DNA from: Magicicada septendecula
Lineage: Eukaryota > Arthropoda > Insecta > Hemiptera > Cicadidae
Direction of reading: 5' to 3'
DNA length: 64,000 nt
Assembly (NCBI GenBank): GCA_034769895.1
Contig: CM068373.1
Location: 199,000,134-199,064,133 of the forward strand
Shown here: one piece after another, positions 1 through 11,721 of the stretch
How the letters are laid out: every line of letters starts with the position of its first letter
Position numbering within the stretch: position 1 is the stretch's first letter
Notes under the pieces: generated by a model
The model's input: only the letters and a program-made list of their open reading frames with translations
Told to the model about the DNA's origin: nothing
The model's database searches: none
Position numbers and translations under genes: made by a program

Positions 1-1590
1 ACACGCGTTCCATATTATAAGTTTTCAAATAGTGATGAAATTTTCTCAACGTTAAATTATGTCACACGTAGAAAAATTTAATTTCTGTGGCTATTCCAGT
101 ATACTTTTTTGTAAACTTAAACTGGTTGGTTACCAACATTTCGTTGATAAACGTCAACAGATGAAATAAACTATGTTCCCTGTTATATAATTTTCGTTAG
201 TTGTACACAAAAATAAACAAGTAAAACAAATAAGTTAATTCAAAATTTAAAAAAAAAACTTTTTTTGATGTATAAAGACCTTAGAGCGAAGCAGGCTTTT
301 GGTTAATAAACGTGAGAGGCTATTCAGTATAGCGATATCTAATTTGACTTTTTGCGTTATATAAACATTGTAGAGAGAAAGACAAAAATATTAGTTCTCA
401 AGATTTTCTAAAAGCAACGGCTTAATTGAATTGAAACTACGTCAGCTCTAATTTTTTTCTCTTAACGCAAAACGGAAATGTAATTAATTTTTAATTCTAA
501 AAGTAACTGCAGCAGCTCTAAATTTTGCTTTAGTCAAGTTCAAATGTAGGCTACATCCGGAACCTACCTGTCATATTTTTTCAAGAGTTGAATAACGAAA
601 GCCGTAATTAATTACTTTAAGATAACGCAATCTGCAATCTCCGTTTCTTAAATAATGGCTTAACATGTTACGATTGTATTGTAAACGTTTTGAAGTTTAT
701 AAGCCACATCCTGAGTATTATATTACCCTTTTAATTTTTACATGAAGCAGGAAGCAGTATTCTGTTTCGAGCAATTCGAAGTTTGTAAACGTAATTAGAG
801 CAGATAATGAGAAATGTAAAACAAAAGGTAAAGAGCAGTTTCACGTTTAATAAATAAATGCAACAACATGTGCTTTGTTTATTAGTTATACAGAGAACAT
901 AAAATATGCTTTTTCCTTTATATGAATACTGAGATCCTTTAACATACCGTTTTCCTGTGTCATATAATTGTCTTTGAAGGATAATGCTTGTGGTGAATAA
1001 TAGAAAATAGTTGTTAGTAATATCTAATAACGTCTTTCTCAGTTGTATATAATATAGGTTTAAGACATACCTATACTATGTCGCATCTTTGACATAACTG
1101 TAATATCTATGCAGTTACTGGAAACGATATGGCTAAATGTATGACGTAGTTTATCGTATTGAAAGTTTGCAGCAAATTAAATCACTGACATCTAATACAA
1201 TAACGACTTGATAGTACTATTAACAGGAAAGACAAATTTGTTAATTGGCTATATTAAAATGTTAAAATTAAAGTGTCAGCACTAATACACAGCGCATGTA
1301 GTTTAGAATGAAAATGTATATAAACATATTAATAAGGACAGTATACCGATTGCAGTCCTCGCCAGATACACCATCTATATAGAATGAAGCTAGTCATGAA
1401 TAACATAAGGGAACTGAATATATCAATAAATAATGTAAATTTTGTAATTATGTAAATAATTTAATGTATTGTAATGTAAATATAATATACTATGTTTATG
1501 TATACTAAACATTTACAGAAATGTAGCTTTCAACTGATTTTGAACAAAAATTAAATGGATAACTACCATTAAATGAAATTATGATATTAC
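1..1590. other. AT-rich gene-free DNA
   Basis: No ORF with recognisable similarity and no repeat structure was seen. The sequence is AT-rich with scattered short homopolymers. Confidence 0.5.
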
Positions 1591-1599
1591 ATTTAAATA

Positions 1600-1675
1600 G
1601 AGAAAGAGAGAGGGACAGAGAGAGGGAAAGGGAGAGGGAAAGAGGGAGAGAGTGATAGAGAGAGAGACACAGAGG

Positions 1676-1765
<90 letters not shown>

Positions 1766-1795
1766 AAGACAGAGAGAAGTAGACAGACAAGCAGT
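1600..1795. repeat. (GA)n microsatellite in a purine-rich tract
   Basis: A nearly uninterrupted AG dinucleotide run at about 1685-1762 is flanked on both sides by imperfect purine repeats. Its complement forms an artificial Leu/Ser-repeat reading frame that is not a gene. Confidence 0.95.
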
Positions 1796-1799
1796 TAGT

Positions 1800-3854
1800 C
1801 AGATTGACCAACATCTGGAAAATGGAAATAGATCGAAATATAGAAAATTAATAATTACTAAGATTATAACTAATCTCAAACGCTTATTACAGGCATTCAT
1901 ATTGTAAGCTAAAAATTTTTAAGTAGATAAAGTAGCATAGAAAGAAAAGCGCAGGATGAAACAAAATCGATGTGACCGCTTTCCTAAAATAAAATGAAAT
2001 GAGCATTTTTAGATCTGAATTCAACTTGTACGTTGCTTTTGAATTTTTTTCACACTTTCATAAAATTATCTTCTGCTGGTCGAATTTCAGTAGCGTAAAC
2101 ATGCTTTTACTGTTTGAAATATGTTTTAATTGAAAAGTACAACCAATTTGTTTAATACATAGGTTTTTTGAAATTATTTTCAAAGTTCTCCATACGTCAT
2201 TTATGTTTACAAAATTTTAAGAATATTTTTCAAAGAAGCAAACGATTACAGATATTTCAGAAAACACATTTAGGAAGTATATTGCATGGTTAAAATTAAC
2301 CATTACAACATCTCTACCGACTTCGCTTTAATGTTTTTTTAATTTATTACGCAAGCGGCCGGAACATTTGCAAAAAGTAATAACATTAATATAAATAAAT
2401 ACAACGATCGTTAAACCTGCAAGTTTAAGTAACGTTCTTTGTACTCTTTTAAAATGTAATATGAGTGCCTTTATGTGCCACTGTTTACAGTAAAGTGACT
2501 TTAACCCTTTCTATATACACTTTTCGTACATGTACAGATACTCTTTTACACACATATACATTCTCACACGCGTCTAAATTACATTTATTCCACTTTGATG
2601 TCGTCATAAAATAAACGGCGAATAGTTCTTTCAGAGAGTGTACGATTTTGAACTATAAATTCATTTTGTTCATATAAAGAATAGATTTGAGTTTTTCGTA
2701 TAGAAGTCATGACTGTGAAAAATATTCAAATTGTTCTTAAATCATTATAAAGAATTTTTTACACACTTTTTACATGCGTAAAAAGTAATTTTTAGTATAA
2801 AGTACGTTACATGTACTTTATAAAATTGAAACTACAAATGGAGCAGTAACTTTATACAACGTCTTCGGAAACCGAAGTCATTATGAAGCATTAGTTGCTC
2901 CAAGTATTGAATTCTCTAACGTAGTTATTCAGACACAATTACTATTGCAATGCGAATAGTACAGAACACACTCACATCAGTCTAGTCTGGAGCCAGACGT
3001 GTTAAATAAACTGGAGATACCTCTGATCTATCCTGCTAAACATTTAGTCCACTCGAACGGTACCACTTTCGACATTTCGTTGTAATTATATGCTGAACTT
3101 GGTAATTCTTTACTTTACTTCAGCGTTTTCCTTTCTACATAAGTGAGTAGTTATCTGTAAATGAACAGTCTTGAGAATTACCTAATTACGTCTATTGAAT
3201 GTATTTTTCAAAACGTTATATGATTCAGAAATGACTATTTTTACCAAATAACTCACTTTTATTTCATGGGAAATAATATCAAAACTTTGTGTTTCTTTGA
3301 ATGTTTCCTTGTGGGAAAAATTTGGTATTAATTGCGTTCGATGCAACTAATTCTAGTAAACCATTATTAAATAATACGAATATTAATATAAATATTAAAA
3401 TAACCAATTAAATATGAATACTTAGAAAAGTTTTGTTTGGTTTGGTACTTAATTAGAAGTTTAAAAACGTTAAGACAATAAACGCTTACACAAATTTTAT
3501 TGCCACTTTTTTGGGTAATATTAGATGAAATATTATAATACCAAAAGAACAACTGCTGTTTGCTTTATGATTGTATGTTTCATATCTGTTTGTATTGAAT
3601 TTTAGTTTAATAGCTGAGTTATAATTCTTGATAAAACAATCATACATTTGAAATTTTGACATGATTTTTTAAACATATATCTCCTTAATGATAACTTAAC
3701 GTTATCAACTTTGACTCTTAACTCTGACAACACTTGAAGTCAATTAAAGCAAATAAAAATCTACTAAACAGAAGTGACGGCTGGAAAGGGAACAGAAAAT
3801 GACGGCGGAATTACATGGCAACTTTCTCACAACTGTTGACAGTTAATCACTTAT
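1800..3854. other. AT-rich gene-free DNA
   Basis: No coding frame, repeat or RNA gene was recognised. Confidence 0.4.
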
Positions 3855-4143
3855 TATATTTAAACACTGGAAACAGAATAATTAACACCAGAGATAAAAT
3901 CGCTATTTAAATGTTTCATGACATTCCAAACAAACAAACAAAAGAGTGATCACTTAAACAGAAAAATTATTGAAGCTTACAATTGTCCATCACACACTAA
4001 CGTACCAAAAATAAATGTCACTTAATAACAAGCGTCGTACTAAATACTACAATCACCAATTAAAGATGATGCACCCAGAAATTCACAATTGTTACCTTAT
4101 AAACAACAAATTCCATAACACAATGCATCGCTGATCAAAACCT
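3855..4143 (+). repeat. Diverged dispersed repeat, copy A
   Basis: This stretch can be aligned by eye with 15,372-15,650 in the same orientation. Shared landmarks in order are a TTTAA-CA-TGG start, AGAATAA, an AGAGAT box, AAGCTTAC, CACAATT and ACACAATG-ATCGC near the end. The copies are old and carry indels. It is non-coding and I do not recognise the family; it could be a degraded untranslated region of a transposon. Confidence 0.4.
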
Positions 4144-5389
4144 GAACTTATCTGATTTTCAGAAAGAGTGCTTACGTCTCAGACTGTGTGGCGTAGTATG
4201 TGACAAATCTGACCTGGACACAGAGTGGAGCAAAAAAAAAAAACTGAAAGTGCATCAACAAAACGAGTACCCATTAATAGTTTTGCATTGAGTCCGCTAA
4301 CATTTCTGCAAAATTTAAATTATTTTGGAAGTCATCTTCAGTCTGCACATAGGCCTAAAATTTGAATTTTTTGCTTGAATTTGTGTTTCCTTCATAATTT
4401 TTACGATGAGCTAAACTGACTATACAGTTTTCGGGTAGTGACAAAACGTTAGGACAAGACCTTAAAACAAAACTTTGCGATAATTAAAACAAATCAAGGC
4501 CGTTAATTTTGCGATCTTCAGTTGTGCATGTCAAAATGCATGATTTTGCATGATTTTTTAATTTTTCCAGACTTGTAATATTTGCATTAACGAATTTTAA
4601 AATGTAAGAAAATAAAATAAACTTATTAATAAAACTGGAAAATAAACATTTAAGTGTTTTTGTTTACACCACTGAGAATCTTGTCAATCTTGGCGCCACT
4701 TGCTACTAGACTTTCCACAAGGCAATAACCAAGAGATGAGCAAGAGATGAGCGAGTCTTTACTTCCTACTCGTTGTAAGGTTTTAAGATATTGTAATTTT
4801 GTTTCAGAACCTGAAAAAATAGTAACAACAATATGAACTTTAGCTTTTCAGCAGTTTTGAGTATAGTCCTAGATAAAATAGCGTATGTTAGAGAAAGTGT
4901 TTAATTTTTCACAGTATGTCAAAAAAAGATGACAGATTTGTTGCGAAAAGAAGGTGACTTATTACATAATCCTATTAAATCTTTTAAGCGTGCACAAAAT
5001 AATTAGAGTTATGAGAAGAAATTATCTGATTACATGAATAGGACAAATAAATTGTTCGATGTGGCTGCCTGCAAATATAAAGACTTTATATTTTGTAGAC
5101 TTTACCTTTTTGTAAATGTGTCTTAAGCATAAAATGTTCTATTATTAGAGCGTAATTTTGTGTTGAATCAAATATCGGTTCGGCAAATGGCTATTGGTTG
5201 TACTTACAGTACAATAAAGAAAGAAACACGAAAAATGAAGGAAAAGGGAGATTACGTAAAAACCTTGTGAAGAATTAGAAAGTAGGTTTGTTGACGACTT
5301 AGATGATTCAAAAGACAAAATGGTGACCAAAATATTTTAGATGACATTTCAGTCGTTTCAAAAGGCCCATCATCTTTTTCTGTAAATAT
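4144..5389. other. AT-rich gene-free DNA
   Basis: Only short open frames occur and none resembles a known family. Nothing else was seen. Confidence 0.4.
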
Positions 5390-5394
5390 TTATC

Positions 5395-5570
5395 CTTTAC
5401 AGAGTACACTAACTGAGCCCACATTTTCCAGAGCATGTGATAGGTATAGAGTCTCAAACCGCGCTGCGGCTCCTTTGTCCTCCACTATTTTACTCGATGT
5501 TAAGTCTTGTAATTCAGATTACAAATATGTTAGGTCTAAAATAGTCACCCATAGTTGTATAGGATGTTAA
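5395..5570 (+). pseudogene. Possible remnant exon with an ACDRY-VSNRAAA motif
   Basis: A plus-strand frame contains the stretch TEPTFSRACDRYRVSNRAAA. From memory this resembles a motif in uncharacterised, often repetitive arthropod ORFs (acidic Asp next to a VS-R-A segment), possibly of transposon origin. The frame starts after an acceptor-like pyrimidine-AG at about 5402 and closes at a stop near 5570. Its 3' part lies in the 88-bp segment duplicated at 7,144-7,231. I cannot assign a function, and chance similarity is possible. Confidence 0.25.
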
Positions 5571-5607
5571 ACCTAAAATATGCTGATTACCATTAAATTT
5601 TGTAGTA
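5519..5607 (+). repeat. Direct repeat, left copy, flanking the Tigger fragment
   Basis: About 88 bp is repeated at 7,144-7,231 with one substitution and one missing T. It ends in GTAGTA, directly before the Tigger terminus, so it is host flank rather than transposon. Confidence 0.9.
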
Positions 5608-7143
5608 CAGTAGAGAGTCAATATTTCAGACGTCAAAAATCCGGACCGTCGATAATCCGGATTCGATTCTGGCGAAAAAAAAATCACATGAAGTGAATAT
5701 TTGTTTAAAAGCGTCGACACAACTGTAAAACTCGCCGTACCCTACAGAGTGGAGCGCGAATTGCGTGTTGTGTGGTGGAGGGAGGGGCAGTAAAAGCTGG
5801 AGAGTCAAGGTCGCACTGTCACATGTACACCTGCTACCCTGCCTCTGTAAGTCGCGTCAGGCCACTGACCTTGAGTATTTTTCTCTGTGCGTGCACTAAG
5901 TTTTTGTTTACCAAATTGATCGTTTGTGTACGGTAGAGTGTTTGTGTGTGTGTGTCAGTTTGTCTGTGTTTTGTTTTTTGTAACACATTACAGTACTGTT
6001 CTGTACCCGTGATGGCGTCGAGTTCGAAGAAAAAGCACACTTTTTTAACAGTTGAAACCAAGTTAAAAATTTTAGAAAGGTTAGGAAAAGGTGAAAGTGG
6101 GGTATCACTTGCAAAGATTTATGGGGTAGGAACTTCCACAATATGTGATATTAAGGCGAAAAGAGCCCAGGTGGAACAATTTGCGTCAAAACTGGACTCT
6201 GAAGAAGGGACGCTGAAAAGAAAAACTGCACGTTCAGCAAACAACAAAGCCTTAGAAGACACAATGTACGTGTGGTTCACTCAAAGGAGAAGCTTAGGAG
6301 AGCCAGTTTCAGGCCCATTGACTTGTGAAAAAGCCTTACAATTTAATGAACAGCTTAATGGACCGAAAGATTTCAAAGCCAGTTCTGGCTGGCTTAAGAA
6401 CTTCAAATCTAGGCACGGGATTAGAGAGTTAGACATCGAAGGAGAAAAACTTTCCTCAGATTTAGCGGCTGGAAGAGTTTTTAAAGAGAAGCTTATTAAG
6501 GAAACACTTGAAAAAGGTTATTCTAGGGATGACGTATACAACGCCGATGAGACCGGGATAAACTGGCGAGCCCTTCCACGCAAGTCGCTGGCGTCAAGAC
6601 GCGAACAATCAGCTCCCGGGTTTAAAGTAAGCAAAGAGAGAATAACGGCTACGGTATGTGCTAATGCCAGTGGGGAGCACAAGGTAAAATTGTTAGTGAT
6701 TGGGAAGAGCAAACAACCACGTCGCTTTAAAAATGTGCACACACTTCCTGTTTCGTACACGTCTCAGAAAAGTGCTTGGATGACTTCAGTCATTTTTCTT
6801 GATTGGTTTAAAATGATTTCATCCCTAGTGTTACAAAATTCCGTGAGGAGAAAAAGAAAAGTGGGAAAGTTCTTCTTATCATTGATAACGCACCCACACA
6901 TCCCCCTCTCGAAGTATTAAACGAAATCGATAAGAATTTCTAAGTGCAATTTCTCCCATCTAACGTTACTGCAACTCTGCAGCCAATGGACCAGGGACTG
7001 ATCGAGACCTGCGTCTCCTTTTAATGGCAGAAAAGGACGAAGAGAGTGTAGTTCAGTTTATAACAAAGTTGAACGTTAAAGATAGCATTTACATGCTTGC
7101 CGATGCTTGGGAAACTCTCACCAAAAGTAATTTGCAAAGAGCC
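5608..7143 (+). mobile_element. Tigger-like pogo DNA transposon, 5' fragment
   Basis: The element starts with CAGTAGAGAGTCA right after a TA dinucleotide, as expected for pogo/Tigger (TA target). Subterminal ATCCGGA and GATAATCCGGATTC blocks are typical of Tigger ends. The fragment contains the transposase region and stops abruptly inside it at about 7143, where it joins a second copy of the left host flank. No matching 3' inverted terminus is present here. ATCCGG-rich patches near 12,002 and 13,398 are not convincing partners. Confidence 0.8.
6012..7143 (+). pseudogene. Tigger/jerky-type transposase pseudogene
   Basis: Translation from ATG 6012 gives an N-terminal helix-turn-helix of the psq/CENP-B type (KLKILERLGKGESGVSLAKI), a second CENP-B-like DNA-binding region (around ASSGWLKNFKSRHG), then a DDE catalytic core beginning YNADETG. 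The upstream ATG at 5946 is less likely because its residues are not conserved and come from a GT-rich leader. A frameshift near 6,800-6,850 moves the second catalytic block (IIDNAPTH) to another frame. A stop follows about 20 codons later, before the QPMDQG block with the third Asp. A short tail continues to the breakpoint. It is non-functional as it stands. The pogo family is clear from the DETG/DNAPTH/QPMDQG series. Confidence 0.85.
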
Positions 7144-7231
7144 TTACAAATATGTTAGGTCTAAAATAGTCACCCATAGTTGTATAGGATGTTAAAACTA
7201 AAATATGCTGATTACCATTAAATTTGTAGTA
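7144..7231 (+). repeat. Direct repeat, right copy
   Basis: This is the second copy of the host segment at 5,519-5,607. It is joined directly to the broken transposase and continues into different host sequence after GTAGTA, so the right-hand side reads like an empty target site. Confidence 0.9.
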
Positions 7232-7827
7232 AGTACTTATATATTAATGACGTTATGTATGGGCACTGAGTTACTTAATGAAAGTTAATTGGTACAGTGG
7301 CAATTGTGATACAATTATACACAACATGTGTGAGTAGGAGTGAATACTTGGAACTCACGCTTTCATTATTTCCATAAAACAGTTAAATTTTAGAAATAAT
7401 TTGTTTTGTATTCACTTACATAAGAATAAATGTAAAGAAAGTATTTAGAACTGCGTTTGTTAGCACATAGAATAAAACCATGTACATGCAAATATTAAAC
7501 AATTATTATCAAACCCTGTCGCACTGTTATGTACATGTATTGGACACATATTTGTGCCTATATAATTTATTTTGTGCATTACAAATGCATAATAGTTTTA
7601 TTTTTGTTTGTTTTGTGTTATAGTGTTTGTGGTCTCTAAATCAACGCTTACGGAAGTAGTAAAATCTCTTACAAATTATAATAAACGTGCAAGTCATATA
7701 CACTACCTTCGACCAACAACTAAATTCGTTTTAATAAACTGCGTAAGTTCGGCACTACCAAATACTAACTACTAAATACTAGTCGATCATAAGTCACTGC
7801 CATAATTAGTGCAGCAGTAATCTAGAG
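7232..7827. other. AT-rich gene-free DNA between two DNA transposons
   Basis: No coding frame or repeat was recognised; this appears to be host sequence. Confidence 0.4.
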
Positions 7828-8367
7828 CAGTGGTTCCCAAACTGTGGGTCGCGACCCACTAGTGGGTCGCGGGATCTATTCAGGTGGGTCGCCGGACGAC
7901 TTTTAAAATATCTAAGTAAAATATCTTACCGACTGAAAAAAATATGAAAGTGTATTTCAAGAGGAAAGTTTTATAATCTGAAAAATCTGGCAGTCGTGGG
8001 ACTGCCGACAGAAGTGTTAACTTAAATAACATGGTTACTGAATAATATATGTTGTCTTTATAAGTGACCGTTCTGCAATATTAATAATTAATATAAAAAC
8101 TCTTGTGCATAATAAAAATCTTCTTTCTGTACTTGTGCACAAAACTTGGTGCATAATTTTTAGCGTACAATAATATCGTGTACAATTCTCATGTGCACAA
8201 ACCATACCATGCCTTCGGAGTTATGCGCGAACAAACAGAAAAAATATATACAGGTCAAATTGAGAAACTCCTCCTTTTTCAAAGTCGGTTAAAAATAACA
8301 CTTTTGTTTATTATCTTACATTTTCAATATACTTCTTACTGGTAAAACTGGGTTCATGCACAGACAG

Positions 8368-8509
8368 ATTGTGCACAGAAAGTTTTTCATCGCATAATTA
8401 TTTAATTTTATTTTGTACACTTAACAAAACTAAACAAAATGAATTATACACCGTGCACGAATAATTGTGCACGAGCAATTATTAAAGTGAAAAACTTTCT
8501 GTGCACAAT
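8368..8509. repeat. Inverted repeat with GTGCAC boxes inside the hAT element
   Basis: Arms 8368-8389 and 8488-8509 are inverted copies of ATTGTGCACAGAAAGTTTTT. Several further GTGCAC or GTGCA boxes occur from about 8100 to 8520. It is either a small nested inverted-repeat element or a cluster of binding sites in the transposon 5' region. Confidence 0.6.
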
Positions 8510-9196
8510 ATTTCGTGCAAAATGTGAAAAAATTATTAACTCGTTTTTAAAATTGAACATACTGAACTTTTTCTTTTAACAAATTACATTTTGATAGCCA
8601 TTTTGACTATTGAGACAAAATATCTTGTTAAACCTTGAAAATTCTTTTGGCAAAATTTACCATTCATTATTTGTAATCTCCTTTATCATTTGCGCGTATA
8701 CTTTTAGTCCCTAATTATTCTCTAAATTTAAATTTACCTTCCCCGCTAAAGAATTCAATTTTTCCCTCTCCTCTGCTATAAAAAGAGTGGGAAAGAACAT
8801 GGGATGCAGATAAGGGGAAATTGTTACGGATTCTCGTCGCATTCCTTTCTGATGACGTCACATTCTACCGATTCACTCCCGTGTAAATTTTTTCCCTCTC
8901 CTCTGCTATAAGAAGTTAACACTTCAAAAGTTATGTACAAAACCCGTTCTAAACAAGAAACCAATGTGGATAATAACGCACGGCCGTAGGATTCGTTCGT
9001 AATTGCGATATGGCAACGCCGCGTCCCCTTCCACTTGCGACAAGTGTCAGATGAGTAACCTTGAGTTGATTTAGTCTTTCTCTGACTGTGGGATCGTGCG
9101 TTATTTGCTTGTTGTTTAGTCAAGTGTGTTCATGCGTGTTTATAGTGGCGGTTTGTTTTATTTTATACTATATTTCTATTTTCTATTTATTTCACT

Positions 9197-11405
9197 ATGG
9201 ACGCGTGGATTAAGACTGAATCGTGTCGTAAAAGACAGACTTCAGCTAATTATGACGAACCTTCCACATCCGGTACCAGTGCTTCATGTAATACACCTAA
9301 GGGTGACAGTGTTAGTGAAGTTAGCGAACTGAACTCCTTCCTGAAGAAGGCAAAACCCTGCTTTCGTAAATACAACGCTGACTATTTGAAATATGGGTTT
9401 GTGTTTTGTGGCACAGAAGACGAGCCGCTTCCTCAGTGTGTTGTGTGTTTTGAAGTACTTGCTAATGAAAGTATGAAACCCTCAAAACTGGAAAGACATT
9501 TATCAAGAAAACATGCAGAATACGTAAGTAAACCAATCGATTTTTTCCAGAACAAAAAGCGAGAAATTTTTAAGTCAAAATCAGTGATGACAAAATCGAC
9601 TTCTGGTGAACAAAATAAGCAAACAACAATCGCTTCATATTGACTATCCTTATTGATAGCCAAAAAGGGGGCATTTCACACCGTAGGAGAGGATATTATT
9701 TTACCAGCGGCCAAATAATATCTGATGCTTTATTTAGTGAAAAGCAAACAAAACTAATTGGTGAAATACCCCTATCAAACACAACGGTAAAGAGAAGAAT
9801 CGATGAAATGTCAGATTTTGTGAAACAGTCCATGATCACAGTTTTACAGCAAAGTGAGTACTTTCCACTTCAGCTTGATGAAAGCACAGATGTAGCTGGC
9901 GAGGCTATTCTGTTAGCTTTTTTAGGTTTGAATTTGATGGGAGGATAGAAGAAGAAATGCTCTTTTGTAAATGTTTGCCATCGACAACAACGGGGGAAGA
10001 AATTTTTAAATGCCTTGATGGCTTTATACTAGAAAATGAAATAGAGTGGTCAAAATGTGTTGCACTGACGACTGATGGTGCCCGTGCTATGTCTGGTTAG
10101 CAAAAGTTAGGGCAGTTGCCCCTGCTGTTCAGTGGACTCACTGTAGCCTGCACCGAGAGGCCTTTGTACTTAAAGGTCTGGCCGAAAGCCTAAAGAAAAT
10201 CCTTAATGATGTAGTGAAAATTGTGAGTTTCATTAAATCAAGACCTAAAAATTCAAGACTGTTTGCCGTACTGTGCGATGAGATGGGCAGTGAGCACAAA
10301 ACACTTCTCCTGCACTGTGAAATACGCTGGCTGTCAAGAGGGAAAGTGCTATCAAGATTATTTGAGCTTCGAGATGAACTGAGAATGTTTTTGTTGGAGA
10401 ACAAAAGTGATGCGAAATCTGTGAGCAGTTTTTTGGAAATGTTAAATGACGAAAACTGGCTAATACGGCTTTCATATTTGGGTGACATATTCAGTGCTCT
10501 CAATATCCTCAATTTATCGCTGCAAGGGAAGGATGTCCACAAGTTCTATGTTCAAGATAAAATAGAAGCAACTATTAAAAAACTTGAAAGATGGTCCAGT
10601 AAAGTGAAAGACACTTGTTTTGATGCATTCCCACTCCTCAATGACTTCTTAGAAACATATGGAATCAAAGTTAACGAGGAACTGCAACTGCCATGAAGGA
10701 ACATCTTGAAGCACTGGCCTCTAGTTTCAGGTAATTATTCTCAAATGATTTTACTAATAACCACTTAGATTTTAATTATTTCTTATTAAACATAAGTCTT
10801 ATTATTTTCATGATATTATTTTTCACCCATTAAAGAAAAGTAACAATTAAGTTCTACCGCTTCTTTATTTAAAATGATAATGGTTACGGGTTAATGTTTT
10901 AAGTTTAAGGTTTTTACGAACTGATATTTTCACGTTAGGCCCACTGAAAGTTGTTTGTTTATGCAAGAGTATTACTTAAAATTGGTTCTTGTTTTAGGAG
11001 TTACTTTCCAAGAATTCCCGATGAATTGTTATGGATAAGAAATCCGTTTGTAGAGGACAACCTTAAAAAGCTAAAACTGTCAGCATCTGAGGGAGACTCC
11101 CTGATGGAACTATCATGTGATTCTTCTTTGAAAACTTTCTTTAAAAACTCAAGCCTAATCCCATTTTGGATCAAAATAAAGGGAGAGTATCGAGTGCTTG
11201 CAAATATAGCTTTGAAGGAATTAATGGGATTCACAACTACTTACTTATGCGAGCGTGCATTTTCTAGTTTTTTTTTTTTTTTTTAAACAAATATAGAAAC
11301 AAACTTTGCGTGGAAAACGATTTACGCCTAAAACTAACAAGCTTCAATCCAGATATAGAAAGTATCATTAACACCAAGACTAAACAATACCACAAATCTC
11401 ATTGA
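9197..11405 (+). pseudogene. hAT transposase pseudogene (BED finger, RNase H-like core, dimerisation domain)
   Basis: ATG 9197 starts a frame with a BED-type zinc finger around PQCVVCFEV...LERHLSRKH (C2H2 spacing), followed by KPIDFFQNKK, as in ZBED5-like proteins. The first frame ends at 9643. The catalytic region then continues in other frames: IPLSNTTVKRRIDEMS, LQLDESTDV (first catalytic Asp), ALTTDGARAMSG (second Asp), then LLHCEIRWLSRGKVL at about 10,300. A candidate intron (10,731-10,997) separates this from the C-terminal hAT dimerisation region (FPRIPDELLWIRNPF ... TTYLCERAFSS). A T homopolymer at about 11,265-11,284 disrupts the frame just after AFSS. The final residues resume and stop at 11,403-11,405. 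At least three frame breaks and one stop make it inactive. Confidence 0.88.
10731..10997 (+). other. Candidate intron in the hAT transposase
   Basis: A CAG|GTAATT donor at 10730/10731 and a TTGTTTTAG acceptor ending at 10997 join the coding phrase before (LEALASSF) to the conserved phrase after (SYFPRIPDE) in frame. The intervening 267 bp is AT-rich and non-coding. Splicing is inferred only from frame and consensus. Confidence 0.65.
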
Positions 11406-11547
11406 GTTTACCATTTAATTTGTATAAAATAAATTTCTTATTGGACAAAATATTGTTTCTTTTCTTCCCTACACCATTTTAAAAATTCTTACTCAGCAAA
11501 GCATTTGCACATATAATAATAACTTCAGTTTCATATTACATATAATT

Positions 11548-11581
11548 TTACGTGTATATATATATATACACAACGTAGTGG

Positions 11582-11623
<42 letters not shown>

Positions 11624-11648
11624 GTGTGTGTGTATATATATATATATA
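11548..11648. repeat. (TA)n-(GT)n-(TA)n compound microsatellite
   Basis: A TA run, a GT run of about 50 bases with one C interruption, and another TA run lie just inside the right end of the hAT element. Confidence 0.95.
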
Positions 11649-11721
11649 CTGGGTCGCGAAAATTTTTCCAGAAAGATTGTGGGTCCCATTACAAAAAAGA
11701 TTGGGAACCACTGATCTAGAG

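Larger units (their letters stand above)
7828..11713 (+). mobile_element. hAT DNA transposon (ZBED/Buster-like), full length but mutated
   Basis: The inverted termini begin CAGTGGTTCCCAA on both sides and continue into GGGTCGCGACCCA-type subterminal boxes. A perfect 8-bp target duplication, ATCTAGAG, lies at 7820-7827 and 11714-11721, which is diagnostic of hAT. At 3.9 kb it is a normal length for an autonomous element. It encodes a BED-finger transposase on the plus strand (9197-11405) that is broken by stops and frameshifts. A GT/TA microsatellite lies just inside the right end. Confidence 0.93.

Noticed and set aside
1593-1814. Leu/Ser-repeat ORF on the minus strand
   Set aside because: Translation of the GA microsatellite.
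11493-11711. His/Thr-repeat ORF on the minus strand
   Set aside because: Translation of the GT/TA microsatellite inside the hAT element.
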